64,000 nucleotides of DNA from NCBI GenBank assembly GCA_027620655.1, contig JAQCDS010000004.1, forward strand, positions 62,001 through 126,000. Reading direction: 5' to 3'. Origin of the DNA: Bacteroidota bacterium. Lineage in GTDB: Bacteria; Bacteroidota; Bacteroidia; Flavobacteriales; Flavobacteriaceae. Both the position numbers and the translations under genes were made by a program. The notes under the pieces were generated by a model. The model was not told where the DNA came from. It saw nothing but the letters and a program-made list of their open reading frames with translations, and did not search any database. Shown here piece after piece: positions 43,322 to 51,086 of the stretch (its first letter is position 1; the number at the start of each line of letters is the position of its first letter).

Positions 43322-43609
43322 TTACAATTTTTCATTCAAGTCTTGTCTTCCAACAATAGCCATTATTTCCACAATATTTTGATTGATTCTGTAGTAAATA
43401 CTATCAACTCCACATGCACAACGTCGATATCCTTTTTTTATGTAATCTACAGATTCAAAGGAAAAAGGGCGTTTTGCAATAATGTCAAAATATTCAAAAA
43501 ACGATTCGAAATAGTGATCCGCTTGGGTAATTCCAAACGTTTCAACGCCATAATGATGAATTCGAATCAAGTCATTTTTTGATTCGTTGGATAATTTATA
43601 TTTAGCCAT
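43322..43609 (-). CDS. parE: ParE/RelE-type toxin
   Basis: A 95-aa toxin of the RelE/ParE fold: YKLSNESKNDLIRIHHYGVETFG at the N-terminus, then FDIIAKRPFSFESVDYIKKGYRRCACGVDSIYYRI and IVEIMAIVGRQDL. ParE members poison DNA gyrase and RelE members cut mRNA; the antitoxin type and overall pattern favour ParE. The start overlaps the parD end by 8 bp. Confidence 0.9.
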   Translation of the reverse strand: MAKYKLSNESKNDLIRIHHYGVETFGITQADHYFESFFEYFDIIAKRPFSFESVDYIKKGYRRCACGVDSIYYRINQNIVEIMAIVGRQDLNEKL

Positions 43610-43841
43610 TGAGTAAAGACTTTGATTGCGCTAAAATACTTTCTTTAGTGTCATTCGTAAATCCACTATTTTCGGCTTTTTCCAGCTTAGCTCTAATCCA
43701 GTCAATTTGAATTTGTTGTTTTCGGGCTTGTCTAATCAAGTCGTTTACTAACTCACTTTTACTTGAATATTCTTTATTGTTTACTTGGGTTTTTAGCCAC
43801 TCGTCATTTGGCTTAGTGAATGTTATACTTTGTCTAGACAT
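43602..43841 (-). CDS. parD: ParD-type antitoxin
   Basis: A 79-aa ribbon-helix-helix antitoxin: SRQSITFTKPNDEWLKTQVNNKEYSSKSELVNDLIRQ is the DNA-binding domain, and the C-terminal helix (DWIRAKLEKAENSG) would wrap the toxin. ParD proteins repress their own promoter. It overlaps parE by 8 bp and has its own promoter 16 bp upstream, within the direct repeats. Confidence 0.9.
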   Translation of the reverse strand: MSRQSITFTKPNDEWLKTQVNNKEYSSKSELVNDLIRQARKQQIQIDWIRAKLEKAENSGFTNDTKESILAQSKSLLNG

Positions 43842-43857
43842 AATTTTTACTTTGATT

Positions 43858-43865
43858 CAAATATA
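43858..43865 (-). promoter_or_regulatory. Promoter -7 element of parDE
   Basis: TATATTTG on the minus strand fits TAnnTTTG, 16 bp before the parD ATG. It lies inside the 20-bp repeats, so the cassette carries its own promoter. Confidence 0.6.
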
Positions 43866-43887
43866 CACCAAAAACGCATCATTATCA

Positions 43888-43907
43888 AATTGTTGCCAAT
43901 AGTTTTT
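43888..43907. repeat. 20-bp direct repeat, right copy, flanking parDE
   Basis: Second perfect copy of AATTGTTGCCAATAGTTTTT, 591 bp from the first. The parDE operon and its promoter lie between the two copies. The REPIN-like element begins right after it. Confidence 0.85.
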
Positions 43908-43979
43908 CCCGTCGCTAGCGCGAGCATCTTTGCTCGTGCTGGTATAGACACAAGCGTGGACGCTTGCGCCAGCGGGGGG
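43908..43979. repeat. REPIN-like GC-rich double-hairpin element
   Basis: An outer stem CGCTAGCGC (43913-43921) pairs with GCGCCAGCG (43966-43974) at 8 of 9 positions. Between them lie two hairpins: CGAGCA-TCTT-TGCTCG (43921-43936) and CAAGCG-TGGA-CGCTTG (43951-43966). It is far more GC-rich than its surroundings and noncoding. The architecture matches REPIN-type elements mobilised by RAYT (IS200-like TnpA_REP) transposases. No transposase gene is in this window, so the source is inferred. Confidence 0.7.
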
Positions 43980-43999
43980 AGTTTTTTTGTCCTAGATGT

Positions 44000-44791
44000 T
44001 TATTGCAATAAATCAGAAAGTTTAAACGATTTGACTTTAATTTTACCATCACTTCCATCATTTCCATCTCCACCGTTTGGGCCATTTGCTGCAACAACAT
44101 TATGTCCTACTCTACAAGGTCCACTGTTTCTCCCACCTTTACCGCCTCTTCCGCCTTTACCACCTTTACCACTATTCGTAGAGAATATAATATCGTTTAA
44201 TTCAAATACGATAGGGTTGTAGATTGTAAATATGTTTAAATTTCCACCGTTTCCACCTGGTTTACCTCTACGACCATCTTTGGCTGGACTTCGGCAATCT
44301 ATCCCGTAACGACTTCTGCTATTTCTCCCATTATGTCCTCTTGCGCCATTTTTTCCATTATTTCCAGATAAGTCGATTTTTAACAAGCCTGTGAATGATT
44401 CAATGTTGTAAATATTAATATCCGAACCGTTTTTACCATCATTAGACTTTTCAGAATAGGATTTGATTTTTGTGTTTTTCGAGATGATTTTATTTGAAAT
44501 AATTGTCATTTCATTTCCATTTGTTATAATCTCAAAATCAGATAGTTCTAATCTGTCCAGAATCAAGAAAAAGGAATCTAATTCTTGTGGTAAAATAAGT
44601 TTACCAATTTTTAGAATTAGTTGTCCGCCACGATCAATTCTTTGATTTAAATCTTGAACTGTGTTGATTGTGGATAGGTCTGTTGTGATAATTTCTGGAA
44701 TATCTGAAACTGATATGTTTCCAGAAAGTATTGTCTGCGCATAACTACTTATACATAGCGCAGTGCATAAAATTAAAAATGCTTGTCTCAT
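44000..44791 (-). CDS. Secreted collagen-like glycine-rich protein (unknown function)
   Basis: A 263-aa protein with a signal peptide (MRQAFLILCTALCISSYAQ). Residues about 20-130 look like a beta-rich domain (LILKIGKLILPQELDSFFLILD). From about residue 130, three Gly-rich blocks have collagen-like G-x-y spacing: NGKNGARGHNGRNSR, GKGGKGGRGGKGGR and GPNGGDGNDGSDGK. Between them are non-Gly segments (NLNIFTIYNPIVFELNDIIF) and two cysteines. No T9SS C-terminal domain is evident. It has a long predicted leader with an inverted repeat. I do not recognise the family. Confidence 0.7.
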   Translation of the reverse strand: MRQAFLILCTALCISSYAQTILSGNISVSDIPEIITTDLSTINTVQDLNQRIDRGGQLILKIGKLILPQELDSFFLILDRLELSDFEIITNGNEMTIISNKIISKNTKIKSYSEKSNDGKNGSDINIYNIESFTGLLKIDLSGNNGKNGARGHNGRNSRSRYGIDCRSPAKDGRRGKPGGNGGNLNIFTIYNPIVFELNDIIFSTNSGKGGKGGRGGKGGRNSGPCRVGHNVVAANGPNGGDGNDGSDGKIKVKSFKLSDLLQ

Positions 44792-44827
44792 AAGTTCATT
44801 ATTTAGGTTGGTTTAATACTGTTTTAA

Positions 44828-44930
44828 CCCCCAAATAAACATCTTCAACAACTAAAATTTAGTTTAAAAAAAATAAAATCTACAAGAACTGGTGTAGGTC
44901 ATTCATGTTTTTGAAGAATAGATTTGGGGG
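44828..44930 (-). promoter_or_regulatory. Long inverted repeat in the leader of the collagen-like gene
   Basis: CCCCCAAAT (44828-44836) and ATTTGGGGG (44922-44930) are perfectly complementary, with CTTCAA / TTGAAG nested inside, about 100 bp apart. The rest of the 242-bp intergenic region is AT-rich. If the promoter at 44941 is right, this structure forms the 5' part of the mRNA. Confidence 0.5.
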
Positions 44931-44940
44931 CTATTCATTT

Positions 44941-44948
44941 CAAATGTA
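44941..44948 (-). promoter_or_regulatory. Promoter -7 element of the collagen-like gene
   Basis: TACATTTG on the minus strand fits TAnnTTTG, 149 bp before the start at 44791, implying a leader of about 140 nt. The upstream terminator at 44982 separates it from the neighbouring gene. Confidence 0.4.
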
Positions 44949-44981
44949 TAAAAATTTTTTAAACAAAAAGAAGTGTTGTAT

Positions 44982-45010
44982 AAAAAAAACCCTCACGTTT
45001 GGTGAGGGCT
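44982..45010 (-). terminator. Terminator after the DUF164-like gene
   Basis: Stem CCCTCAC / GTGAGGG with a 5-nt loop. On the minus strand it is followed by eight T (44982-44989 in complement), so it ends the nif3/DUF164-like operon. Confidence 0.9.
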
Positions 45011-45033
45011 TTTGGTATGAGTAGGGTTATTTA

Positions 45034-45813
45034 TTACATAGTAGAAAATAACTTTTCCATTTTTACTCTTTGTTCTTCAGCGAGTTCAGCATCGACCAAA
45101 ATACGACCACTGTGTTCGTCTGTAATGATTTTTTTGCGAGAAGCAATTTCCATTTGTACTTGTGGTGGAATGGTAAAATATGAGCCTCCAGAAGCACCTC
45201 TTTCAATGGGTACAACGGCCAATCCGTTTTTAACATTACTACGAATTTTTGTGTATGCTTTTGCCAAACGGTCTTCAATTTTTGTTTTGTATTCTTCAGA
45301 TATTTCTAAAAGTACTTTTTCTTCTTTTTCAGTTTCTGCAAGAATAGCGTCCAAATCGCCTTTTTTGTGCTTTAGGTGTTCTTCACGTTCTTTTAAACGT
45401 TCTTTAGTGCCCTCAATCACTTCCTTTTTTTGTTCAATTTGAGCTTTAAATTCTTTGATGTGCTTTTCGGCCAATTGGATTTCTAGTTCTTGAAATTCAA
45501 CTTCTTTTGCCAAAGAATTAAACTCTCTATTGTTGCGAACATTCTTTTGTTGTTCGTTGTATTTTTTGATGAGAACTTTTGATTCTTCAATAAGGTTTTT
45601 CTTCGCCTTAATCTGATTATCGATATCTGTAAGACTATCTTCTAGTTTTTGAAGTCGCAGTTTGAATCCTTCAACTTCGTCTTCCAAATCGCGTACTTCA
45701 AGAGGTAATTCTCCTCGAACGTTACGGATTTCGTCTACTCTGGAGTCTATGAGTTGCAAATCGTACAGTGCTCTTAGTCGTTCTTCAACAGTTAGCTCTT
45801 TTTTATTAGCCAT
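45034..45813 (-). CDS. DUF164-like coiled coil protein with a degenerate (Cys-less) zinc ribbon
   Basis: A 259-aa protein: residues about 1-165 form a long antiparallel coiled coil (ELTVEERLRALYDLQLIDS through KEREEHLKHKKGDL), and the C-terminus aligns with the C4 zinc ribbon of DUF164 proteins around the conserved FTIPPQVQ and SGRILVD. The four ribbon cysteines are all replaced: GASGGSYFTIPPQ and ITDEHSGRILVD. There is no cysteine in the whole protein. It lies 2 bp after nif3. DUF164 proteins are widely conserved with no settled function. Confidence 0.88.
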   Translation of the reverse strand: MANKKELTVEERLRALYDLQLIDSRVDEIRNVRGELPLEVRDLEDEVEGFKLRLQKLEDSLTDIDNQIKAKKNLIEESKVLIKKYNEQQKNVRNNREFNSLAKEVEFQELEIQLAEKHIKEFKAQIEQKKEVIEGTKERLKEREEHLKHKKGDLDAILAETEKEEKVLLEISEEYKTKIEDRLAKAYTKIRSNVKNGLAVVPIERGASGGSYFTIPPQVQMEIASRKKIITDEHSGRILVDAELAEEQRVKMEKLFSTM

Positions 45814-45815
45814 GT

Positions 45816-46910
45816 TTATTTATACTTTACCGGGTTTGTATTGATCTTTGATAAAAGGACTGCAAAATTAGGAATTTTTTTTGTAAGATAGGTCGCTAAA
45901 AGGTTTTTTGTGTATTGTTCGCTTTCATAATGACCTATATCCATCAATAAAATCTGGTTTTCTGCAGCAAAAAAATCATGATATTTCAGATCAGAAGTTA
46001 CAAAAGCATCTGCTGCAGCAGCCTTGGCTGCAGTAATAGCAAAACTCCCCGATCCACCCAAAACAGCAACCTTTTTGATGTTTTTATTTAATAGTTTTGA
46101 ATGTCTAATGACGCTACTATTCATTTTTTCTTTAACGTGTTCCAAAAACGCATTCTCCTCCATTGGGGTTTCTAAAGTGCCTATCATTCCCATTCCAACG
46201 TGTTGGTTATTGTTTTCCAAAGTCGAGATCTCATAAGCAACCTCTTCATAGGGGTGTGTTTGAAATAGATTGTTTAGAATATTAGACTCCAAATGTTTGG
46301 CAAAAACAATATCTAATTTTATTTCTCCTAACTGCTTTAATTCGTGTGGTTTTCCAATGACAGGGTTGGACATTTCATTGCCTTTAAACGTACCAATACC
46401 CTCACTACTAAAACTACAATTTTCGTAATTTCCAATGGCACCACCACCAGCTTCAAAAAGTGCTTTTTGGACAGCTTCTATGTCTAATTTTGGAACAAAA
46501 GTAGTTAGTTTTTTGATGGTTCCAGATTGTGGTATTAAAATGGATTTATTTTTTAATTCTAATCTGTTGCAGAGTTCTGCATTGACACCCTCATATGCAT
46601 TATCCAAAGCGGTATGTATGGCAAAAATAGCAATGTCATTTTTGATGGCTTTTTGAACCACACGCTCTACATAAGAATTGCCTGTAATGGATTTTAATCC
46701 TTTGAAAATAATAGGATGAAAACTAATAATCAAATTACAGTCTTCTGCGATGGCTTCGTCTACAACTTTTGGAAGCGTATCCAACGTGATTAATACGCCT
46801 GTAACTTTAGCATTATTATCGCCAACCAAAAGGCCAACGTTATCAAATTCTTCGGCATAGGCCAAGGGTGCAAGTTCTTCAAGCTGATTGATGATGTCTT
46901 GAACTATCAT
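45816..46910 (-). CDS. Nif3-like dinuclear metal centre protein (YbgI/NIF3 family)
   Basis: A 364-aa protein of the Nif3 family, with the PII-like insert domain found in longer members. Metal-site residues are seen in NLIISFHPIIFKGLK, AIHTALDNAYEGVN and, near the end, FVTSDLKYHDFF and LMDIGHYESE. Also typical: KVAVLGGSGSF. It forms a hexameric ring in studied homologs. The cellular role is unclear (often annotated GTP cyclohydrolase I type 2, without support). It shares an operon with the DUF164-like gene and has its own promoter. Confidence 0.92.
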   Translation of the reverse strand: MIVQDIINQLEELAPLAYAEEFDNVGLLVGDNNAKVTGVLITLDTLPKVVDEAIAEDCNLIISFHPIIFKGLKSITGNSYVERVVQKAIKNDIAIFAIHTALDNAYEGVNAELCNRLELKNKSILIPQSGTIKKLTTFVPKLDIEAVQKALFEAGGGAIGNYENCSFSSEGIGTFKGNEMSNPVIGKPHELKQLGEIKLDIVFAKHLESNILNNLFQTHPYEEVAYEISTLENNNQHVGMGMIGTLETPMEENAFLEHVKEKMNSSVIRHSKLLNKNIKKVAVLGGSGSFAITAAKAAAADAFVTSDLKYHDFFAAENQILLMDIGHYESEQYTKNLLATYLTKKIPNFAVLLSKINTNPVKYK

Positions 46911-46927
46911 AAGATTTTGTTTAACAT

Positions 46928-46935
46928 CAAAGATA
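46928..46935 (-). promoter_or_regulatory. Promoter -7 element of the nif3 operon
   Basis: TATCTTTG on the minus strand fits TAnnTTTG, 17 bp before the nif3 ATG, in the short gap to the divergent lpxK. Confidence 0.55.
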
Positions 46936-46955
46936 AAATAATTACTTTCGTTGTG

Positions 46956-47960
46956 ATGAAGCTTTTAAGAAAAATATTGTTTCCATTCAATCCACTGTAT
47001 TATAGTGTTGTTTTTCTTCGCAATAAATGTTTTGATTTTGGAATTTTTAAATCAAAATCATATAAAACTCCCATTATTTGTGTAGGAAATCTTTCTGTTG
47101 GTGGAACTGGAAAAACTCCCATGATTGAAACCCTGATTCAACTGCTTCAAAAGGATTATAATGTAGCGGTTTTAAGTCGTGGTTATGGGCGACAATCTAA
47201 AGGATTTGTATTGGCCAAGAACACTTCAACAGCAAAAATTTTGGGGGATGAGCCTTATCAAATTGCACAAAAATTTCCAAATGTCACTGTTGCTGTTGAT
47301 GCAAATCGTCAGCGAGGAATAGATCGCCTTTTACACCTCAATTTGCCGCCAGATGTTATTTTGCTTGATGATGCTTTTCAGCATAGAAAAGTAAAACCAG
47401 GACTTTCCATTTTATTGACAGCTTATGATAATTTATTTTGTGATGATAGTATTTTGCCCACTGGAAATCTTCGTGAACCACGATTTGGAGCACAACGCGC
47501 TCAGGTCGTTATTGTTACGAAATCACCAAATGATTTAAATTCAATTGAAAAAGCAAATATAGCAGAACGATTAGCGCTTCATCCAAATCAAAAATTGTTT
47601 TTTAGCTCTATTGTTTATTCAAATGAAATTGTATCAAAAACAGATTCGATTCTTTTGGAAGAATTAAAAACCAAAAATTTTACATTAGTTACTGGAATTG
47701 CCAATGCCAAGCCTTTGGTTACTTATTTAAAACGTCTAAACCTTAATTTTGAACATCTTGAATATGATGATCATCATGAGTTTTCAGAGAAAGAATTAAA
47801 AGAAATCAGTTCAAAATCTTTTGTACTCACTACAGAAAAAGATTTTTCAAGACTCCAAACATTGCAACATAAAGCGCTGTATTATTTACCCATCACAACA
47901 CAAGTTCATGCTATGAGTGCATTAGAAAAAATAGTAAGGGATTTTATTAAAAATTCTTAA
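46956..47960 (+). CDS. lpxK: Tetraacyldisaccharide 4'-kinase
   Basis: LpxK phosphorylates the lipid A disaccharide at the 4' position, at the inner membrane. The P-loop is in CVGNLSVGGTGKTPMIETLI, and NVAVLSRGYGR, VAVDANRQRGI, ILLDDAFQHRKVKPGLSILL and LLPTGNLREP-like ILPTGNLREPRFGAQRA follow. The ORF track starts at a TTG inside nif3 (46899); the ATG at 46956 (MKLLRKILFPFNPLYYSVV) fits the family, giving 334 aa. The 3' end overlaps the convergent gap gene by 4 bp. Confidence 0.95.
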   Translation: MKLLRKILFPFNPLYYSVVFLRNKCFDFGIFKSKSYKTPIICVGNLSVGGTGKTPMIETLIQLLQKDYNVAVLSRGYGRQSKGFVLAKNTSTAKILGDEPYQIAQKFPNVTVAVDANRQRGIDRLLHLNLPPDVILLDDAFQHRKVKPGLSILLTAYDNLFCDDSILPTGNLREPRFGAQRAQVVIVTKSPNDLNSIEKANIAERLALHPNQKLFFSSIVYSNEIVSKTDSILLEELKTKNFTLVTGIANAKPLVTYLKRLNLNFEHLEYDDHHEFSEKELKEISSKSFVLTTEKDFSRLQTLQHKALYYLPITTQVHAMSALEKIVRDFIKNS

Positions 47961-48949
47961 TAGCTTAGTGTTCTAATCAAGTCAATGATTCTAGAAGAAT
48001 AACCAGTCTCGTTGTCGTACCAGCCAATAATTTTGACCATTTTTCCCAACACAGAAGTCATTTGTGCATCAAAAATACAGGAGTGAGGATTGCCTATTAC
48101 ATCGATTGACACGATAGGGTCTGTTGTGTATTCCAAAATTCCTTTGAAATTTGTTTTAGCTGCTTTTTCAAAAGCGTTATTTATTTCTTCAACCGTCGTC
48201 TCTTTTTTGACATTAAAAGTAATGTCTGTAAGAGAGCCATTTATAACAGGAACACGAATCCCACAACCTCCAATAGTATGAGCAAGTTCAGGAAAAATTT
48301 TAGTCAAGGCTTTTGCAGCACCTGTTGTTGTTGGTACAATGGATTGGCCCGCTGCTCGTGCACGTCTTAAATCTTGGTGGGGTTGGTCATGCAAACTTTG
48401 ATCTGTGGTGTACGAATGTACCGTAGTAATATAGGCCTGATCTATACCACACAAATCATTAATAACTGCTAGCATGGGCGCGGCATTATTGGTTGTACAA
48501 GAGGCATTTGAAAGGATATGATCATCTTTAGTAATCGTGTATTCATTGACGCCTAGTACAATGGTTTTGATATCGGTTTCCGTTGGTGGAACACTCAAAA
48601 TTACTTTTTTAGCACCGTTCTTTATGTGGTGCTCTAAATCTGTTTTTGTTTTGAATTTTCCTGTGGCTTCAACAACAACATCCACCTTATGTTTTGTCCA
48701 ATCAATTGATTTTGGGTGATTTTTATTTGAAAGCGCAATGGATAAATTATTGATAATAATATGTTCTTCGTTATCTGAAACCTTAGCATCGAGTTTTCCG
48801 TGAATACTATCATATTTGAGCAAATGGGCCAATGTTTGGGCATCTGCCAAATCATTAATAGCGACGACTTGAATGTCGTTATGTTCAAGAAGTAAACGAA
48901 AGACACGTCTTCCGATACGTCCAAATCCGTTGATTCCAACCCGAATCAT
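47957..48949 (-). CDS. gap: Glyceraldehyde-3-phosphate dehydrogenase type I
   Basis: It oxidises glyceraldehyde 3-phosphate to 1,3-bisphosphoglycerate with NAD+. The 330-aa protein has VGINGFGRIGRRVFRLL at the N-terminus, ILSNASCTTNNAAPML with the active Cys, TVHSYTTDQSLHD, RRARAAGQSIVPTTTGAAKAL and WYDNETGYSSR. The lipA stop and the gap start are adjacent (TAAATG), so the two are co-transcribed. Confidence 0.97.
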   Translation of the reverse strand: MIRVGINGFGRIGRRVFRLLLEHNDIQVVAINDLADAQTLAHLLKYDSIHGKLDAKVSDNEEHIIINNLSIALSNKNHPKSIDWTKHKVDVVVEATGKFKTKTDLEHHIKNGAKKVILSVPPTETDIKTIVLGVNEYTITKDDHILSNASCTTNNAAPMLAVINDLCGIDQAYITTVHSYTTDQSLHDQPHQDLRRARAAGQSIVPTTTGAAKALTKIFPELAHTIGGCGIRVPVINGSLTDITFNVKKETTVEEINNAFEKAAKTNFKGILEYTTDPIVSIDVIGNPHSCIFDAQMTSVLGKMVKIIGWYDNETGYSSRIIDLIRTLSY

Positions 48950-49825
48950 TTAATTGATATGTTTTTGTGCTTTGTATGAAGACCTTACAAGCGCACTACT
49001 TTCTACATGACGGAACCCTAAATCCAACCCAATTTCTTCATATTCCTTGAATTGATCTGGAGTGATAAATTCTTTTACTGGAAGATGTTTTTTGCTAGGT
49101 TGAAGGTATTGACCAATAGTCACAACATCAACATTTACTTTTTTTAAGTCATGCAGTGTTTCTATCACTTCCTCACGAGTTTCCCCAAGTCCAAGCATAA
49201 TGCCTGTTTTTGTGCGGCGTTGCCCTTGATTTTTCAAATAATTTAGGACTTCTAAACTTTGGTCATATTTGGCTTGGATACGTACTGCTCTTGTCAGTCG
49301 ACGAACAGTTTCCATATTGTGTGAAACGACTTCTGGCGCAACATCAATAATACGGTCTATATGCTTTTCAATGCCTTGAAAATCAGGGATTAGAGTTTCC
49401 AATGTTGTATTTGGATTCATACGGCGAACAGCCTTTACAGTTTCGGCCCACATAATACTTCCCATGTCTTTTAAATCATCTCGGTCTACACTGGTAAGCA
49501 CGGCATGCTTGATGCCCATAATTTTGATTGAGCGCGCCACTTTTTCAGGTTCATCCCAATCTACAGATTCAGGACGCCCTGTTTTTACCCCACAAAATCC
49601 ACACGATCGTGTACAAATGTTTCCAAGAATCATAAAGGTTGCCGTACCTTCACCCCAACATTCTCCCATATTTGGACAGCTGCCAGAAGTACAAATCGTA
49701 TTGAGTTTGTATTTGTCAACAAGTCCTCGAAGTTCGGTGTATTTTTTACCAGTAGGTAATTTTACACGTAGCCATTTTGGTTTTGCTTGACGTTCTTGTG
49801 GTTTTGTAAGTGTGTCTGTGGACAT
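48950..49825 (-). CDS. lipA: Lipoyl synthase
   Basis: A radical SAM enzyme that inserts two sulfurs into octanoyl groups on lipoyl domains. Both clusters are visible: the auxiliary cluster [12 protein letters not shown] and the radical SAM motif [61 protein letters not shown] and a C-terminal [11 protein letters not shown] with the RxSY-type serine ligand complete it (291 aa). A promoter lies 17 bp upstream. Confidence 0.98.
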   Translation of the reverse strand: MSTDTLTKPQERQAKPKWLRVKLPTGKKYTELRGLVDKYKLNTICTSGSCPNMGECWGEGTATFMILGNICTRSCGFCGVKTGRPESVDWDEPEKVARSIKIMGIKHAVLTSVDRDDLKDMGSIMWAETVKAVRRMNPNTTLETLIPDFQGIEKHIDRIIDVAPEVVSHNMETVRRLTRAVRIQAKYDQSLEVLNYLKNQGQRRTKTGIMLGLGETREEVIETLHDLKKVNVDVVTIGQYLQPSKKHLPVKEFITPDQFKEYEEIGLDLGFRHVESSALVRSSYKAQKHIN

Positions 49826-49842
49826 GCTTTTATTTTGAACAG

Positions 49843-49850
49843 CAAAGATA
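49843..49850 (-). promoter_or_regulatory. Promoter -7 element of lipA-gap
   Basis: TATCTTTG on the minus strand fits TAnnTTTG, 17 bp before the lipA ATG. Confidence 0.55.
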
Positions 49851-49871
49851 CAAAGTATTCCATAAAAAAAA

Positions 49872-51086
49872 TCACAAAATACTAAGATACCAAATGTTAA
49901 ATCCTATCAGAAATAGAATTCCAAGAATACTCAATATATGCATTATTTTTGAGGGTTTCCAAGGCTTTGGTGTGTGTTTGCTACATATAAGAAGATAATT
50001 CATTATGGCATAAAATGGCGCTGTAAGAAATGATAATATGGTGGCAATTTTTATTAAAGTCCCCATTTCTGATAAAAAGAAAAAGAAAATAAAAATTGTT
50101 CCAATAAAAAGTAAAATCAACCAAGAGGTGTAGCCATTTTTAAGAGGTTTTTCTAAAATCAATTCCATAGTTTTATTCATGGCTCTTGGCGAAGCATCTA
50201 GAGTGGTTAGAGTTGTACTAAACATGGTTGTGAGTGCTGCAAGACCTATTATAATATAGCTCCAATCTCCTAGGTTTTGAGTATACATTTGGATGAGTTG
50301 AATAGAAAATTCACTACCATTATTACTGAATGTTTTTCCTGTTCCAAACATGACAAGTCCGCCAAGCATCAAAAAACCAATCCCCAAAACAATAGTGCCC
50401 AAATAACCAATATTAAAATCTATTAGCGCAGTTTTTGGACTAAAAACTTTTAGTTCTTTTTTCTTTTGAATGGCCCAAAGCGAGTGCCAAATGGAAATAT
50501 CTAATGGCGCAGGCATCCATCCCATAAATGCAATAAGAAAAATAATTTCAGCATCAGTTTTTGGAAGTATTTGTGTCCAATCTAAACTAGTTTCAGAATT
50601 GTAAAATGCAGTAAAAACAGCAAAAAGTGTAGAGACACTTAGGATGATAATTATAATTTTCATCATTTTATCCAACAATGCATATTTACCAACCAAAAGG
50701 AGTCCAAAGCATATGGATAAAATAATGATGGTCCAAATTACCATACTAATATGAGCACCAAAAAGCGATGAGGCTATCCCTGCAGTAACAATGGTGACTG
50801 CAGTTTGGATGGTAAACATGGTTGCAAACGTTAGTAGGGCATAGATTTTAAGTACATTTTTACCTAATTTTTTGTAGCCATCAAGAAGGCTCTCACCAGT
50901 TGCTGTTGCATATCGAGGGCCAAACTGAAAAAAGGGATATTTGATGAGGTTGATTAAAAGCAATGCCCATAGCAATCCAAAACCAAAATTAGCACCAGCT
51001 TTTGTAGATTGTACCAAATGTGATACGCCAATGGCTGCACCAGCAAACAAAAGTCCAGGGCCTAGTTTTTGAAAGAACTTTATCAT
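49872..51086 (-). CDS. Divergent Nramp-family transporter without the DPGN motif
   Basis: A membrane protein of 404 aa with about eleven helices and the Nramp fold. It begins [21 protein letters not shown]: aligned with the canonical GPGxxxxxxxxDPGN of helix 1, the metal-binding D and N become G and H (GVSH). In helix 6 the canonical MPH reads MPAP ([18 protein letters not shown]), so Met is kept and His is lost. The transported ion is therefore uncertain. The start overlaps the sigma factor stop by 4 bp (ATGA). Confidence 0.85.
   Translation of the reverse strand: MIKFFQKLGPGLLFAGAAIGVSHLVQSTKAGANFGFGLLWALLLINLIKYPFFQFGPRYATATGESLLDGYKKLGKNVLKIYALLTFATMFTIQTAVTIVTAGIASSLFGAHISMVIWTIIILSICFGLLLVGKYALLDKMMKIIIIILSVSTLFAVFTAFYNSETSLDWTQILPKTDAEIIFLIAFMGWMPAPLDISIWHSLWAIQKKKELKVFSPKTALIDFNIGYLGTIVLGIGFLMLGGLVMFGTGKTFSNNGSEFSIQLIQMYTQNLGDWSYIIIGLAALTTMFSTTLTTLDASPRAMNKTMELILEKPLKNGYTSWLILLFIGTIFIFFFFLSEMGTLIKIATILSFLTAPFYAIMNYLLICSKHTPKPWKPSKIMHILSILGILFLIGFNIWYLSIL

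Noticed and set aside
43297-43907. Integron cassette explanation for the parDE repeats
   Set aside because: The repeat lacks the GTTRRRY/RYYYAAC attC core sites, and no integrase gene is present.
43913-43974. tRNA-like cloverleaf in the GC-rich element
   Set aside because: Two hairpins inside an outer stem look tRNA-like, but there is no T-loop GTTCRA, no 7-bp acceptor of normal spacing and no anticodon arm geometry; a REPIN-like reading fits better.
43830-44222. Plus-strand ORF of 130 aa with proline-rich runs
   Set aside because: It is the antisense of the Gly-rich collagen-like gene, which has a signal peptide and makes better sense; Pro runs are the mirror of Gly codons. It also crosses the REPIN-like element.
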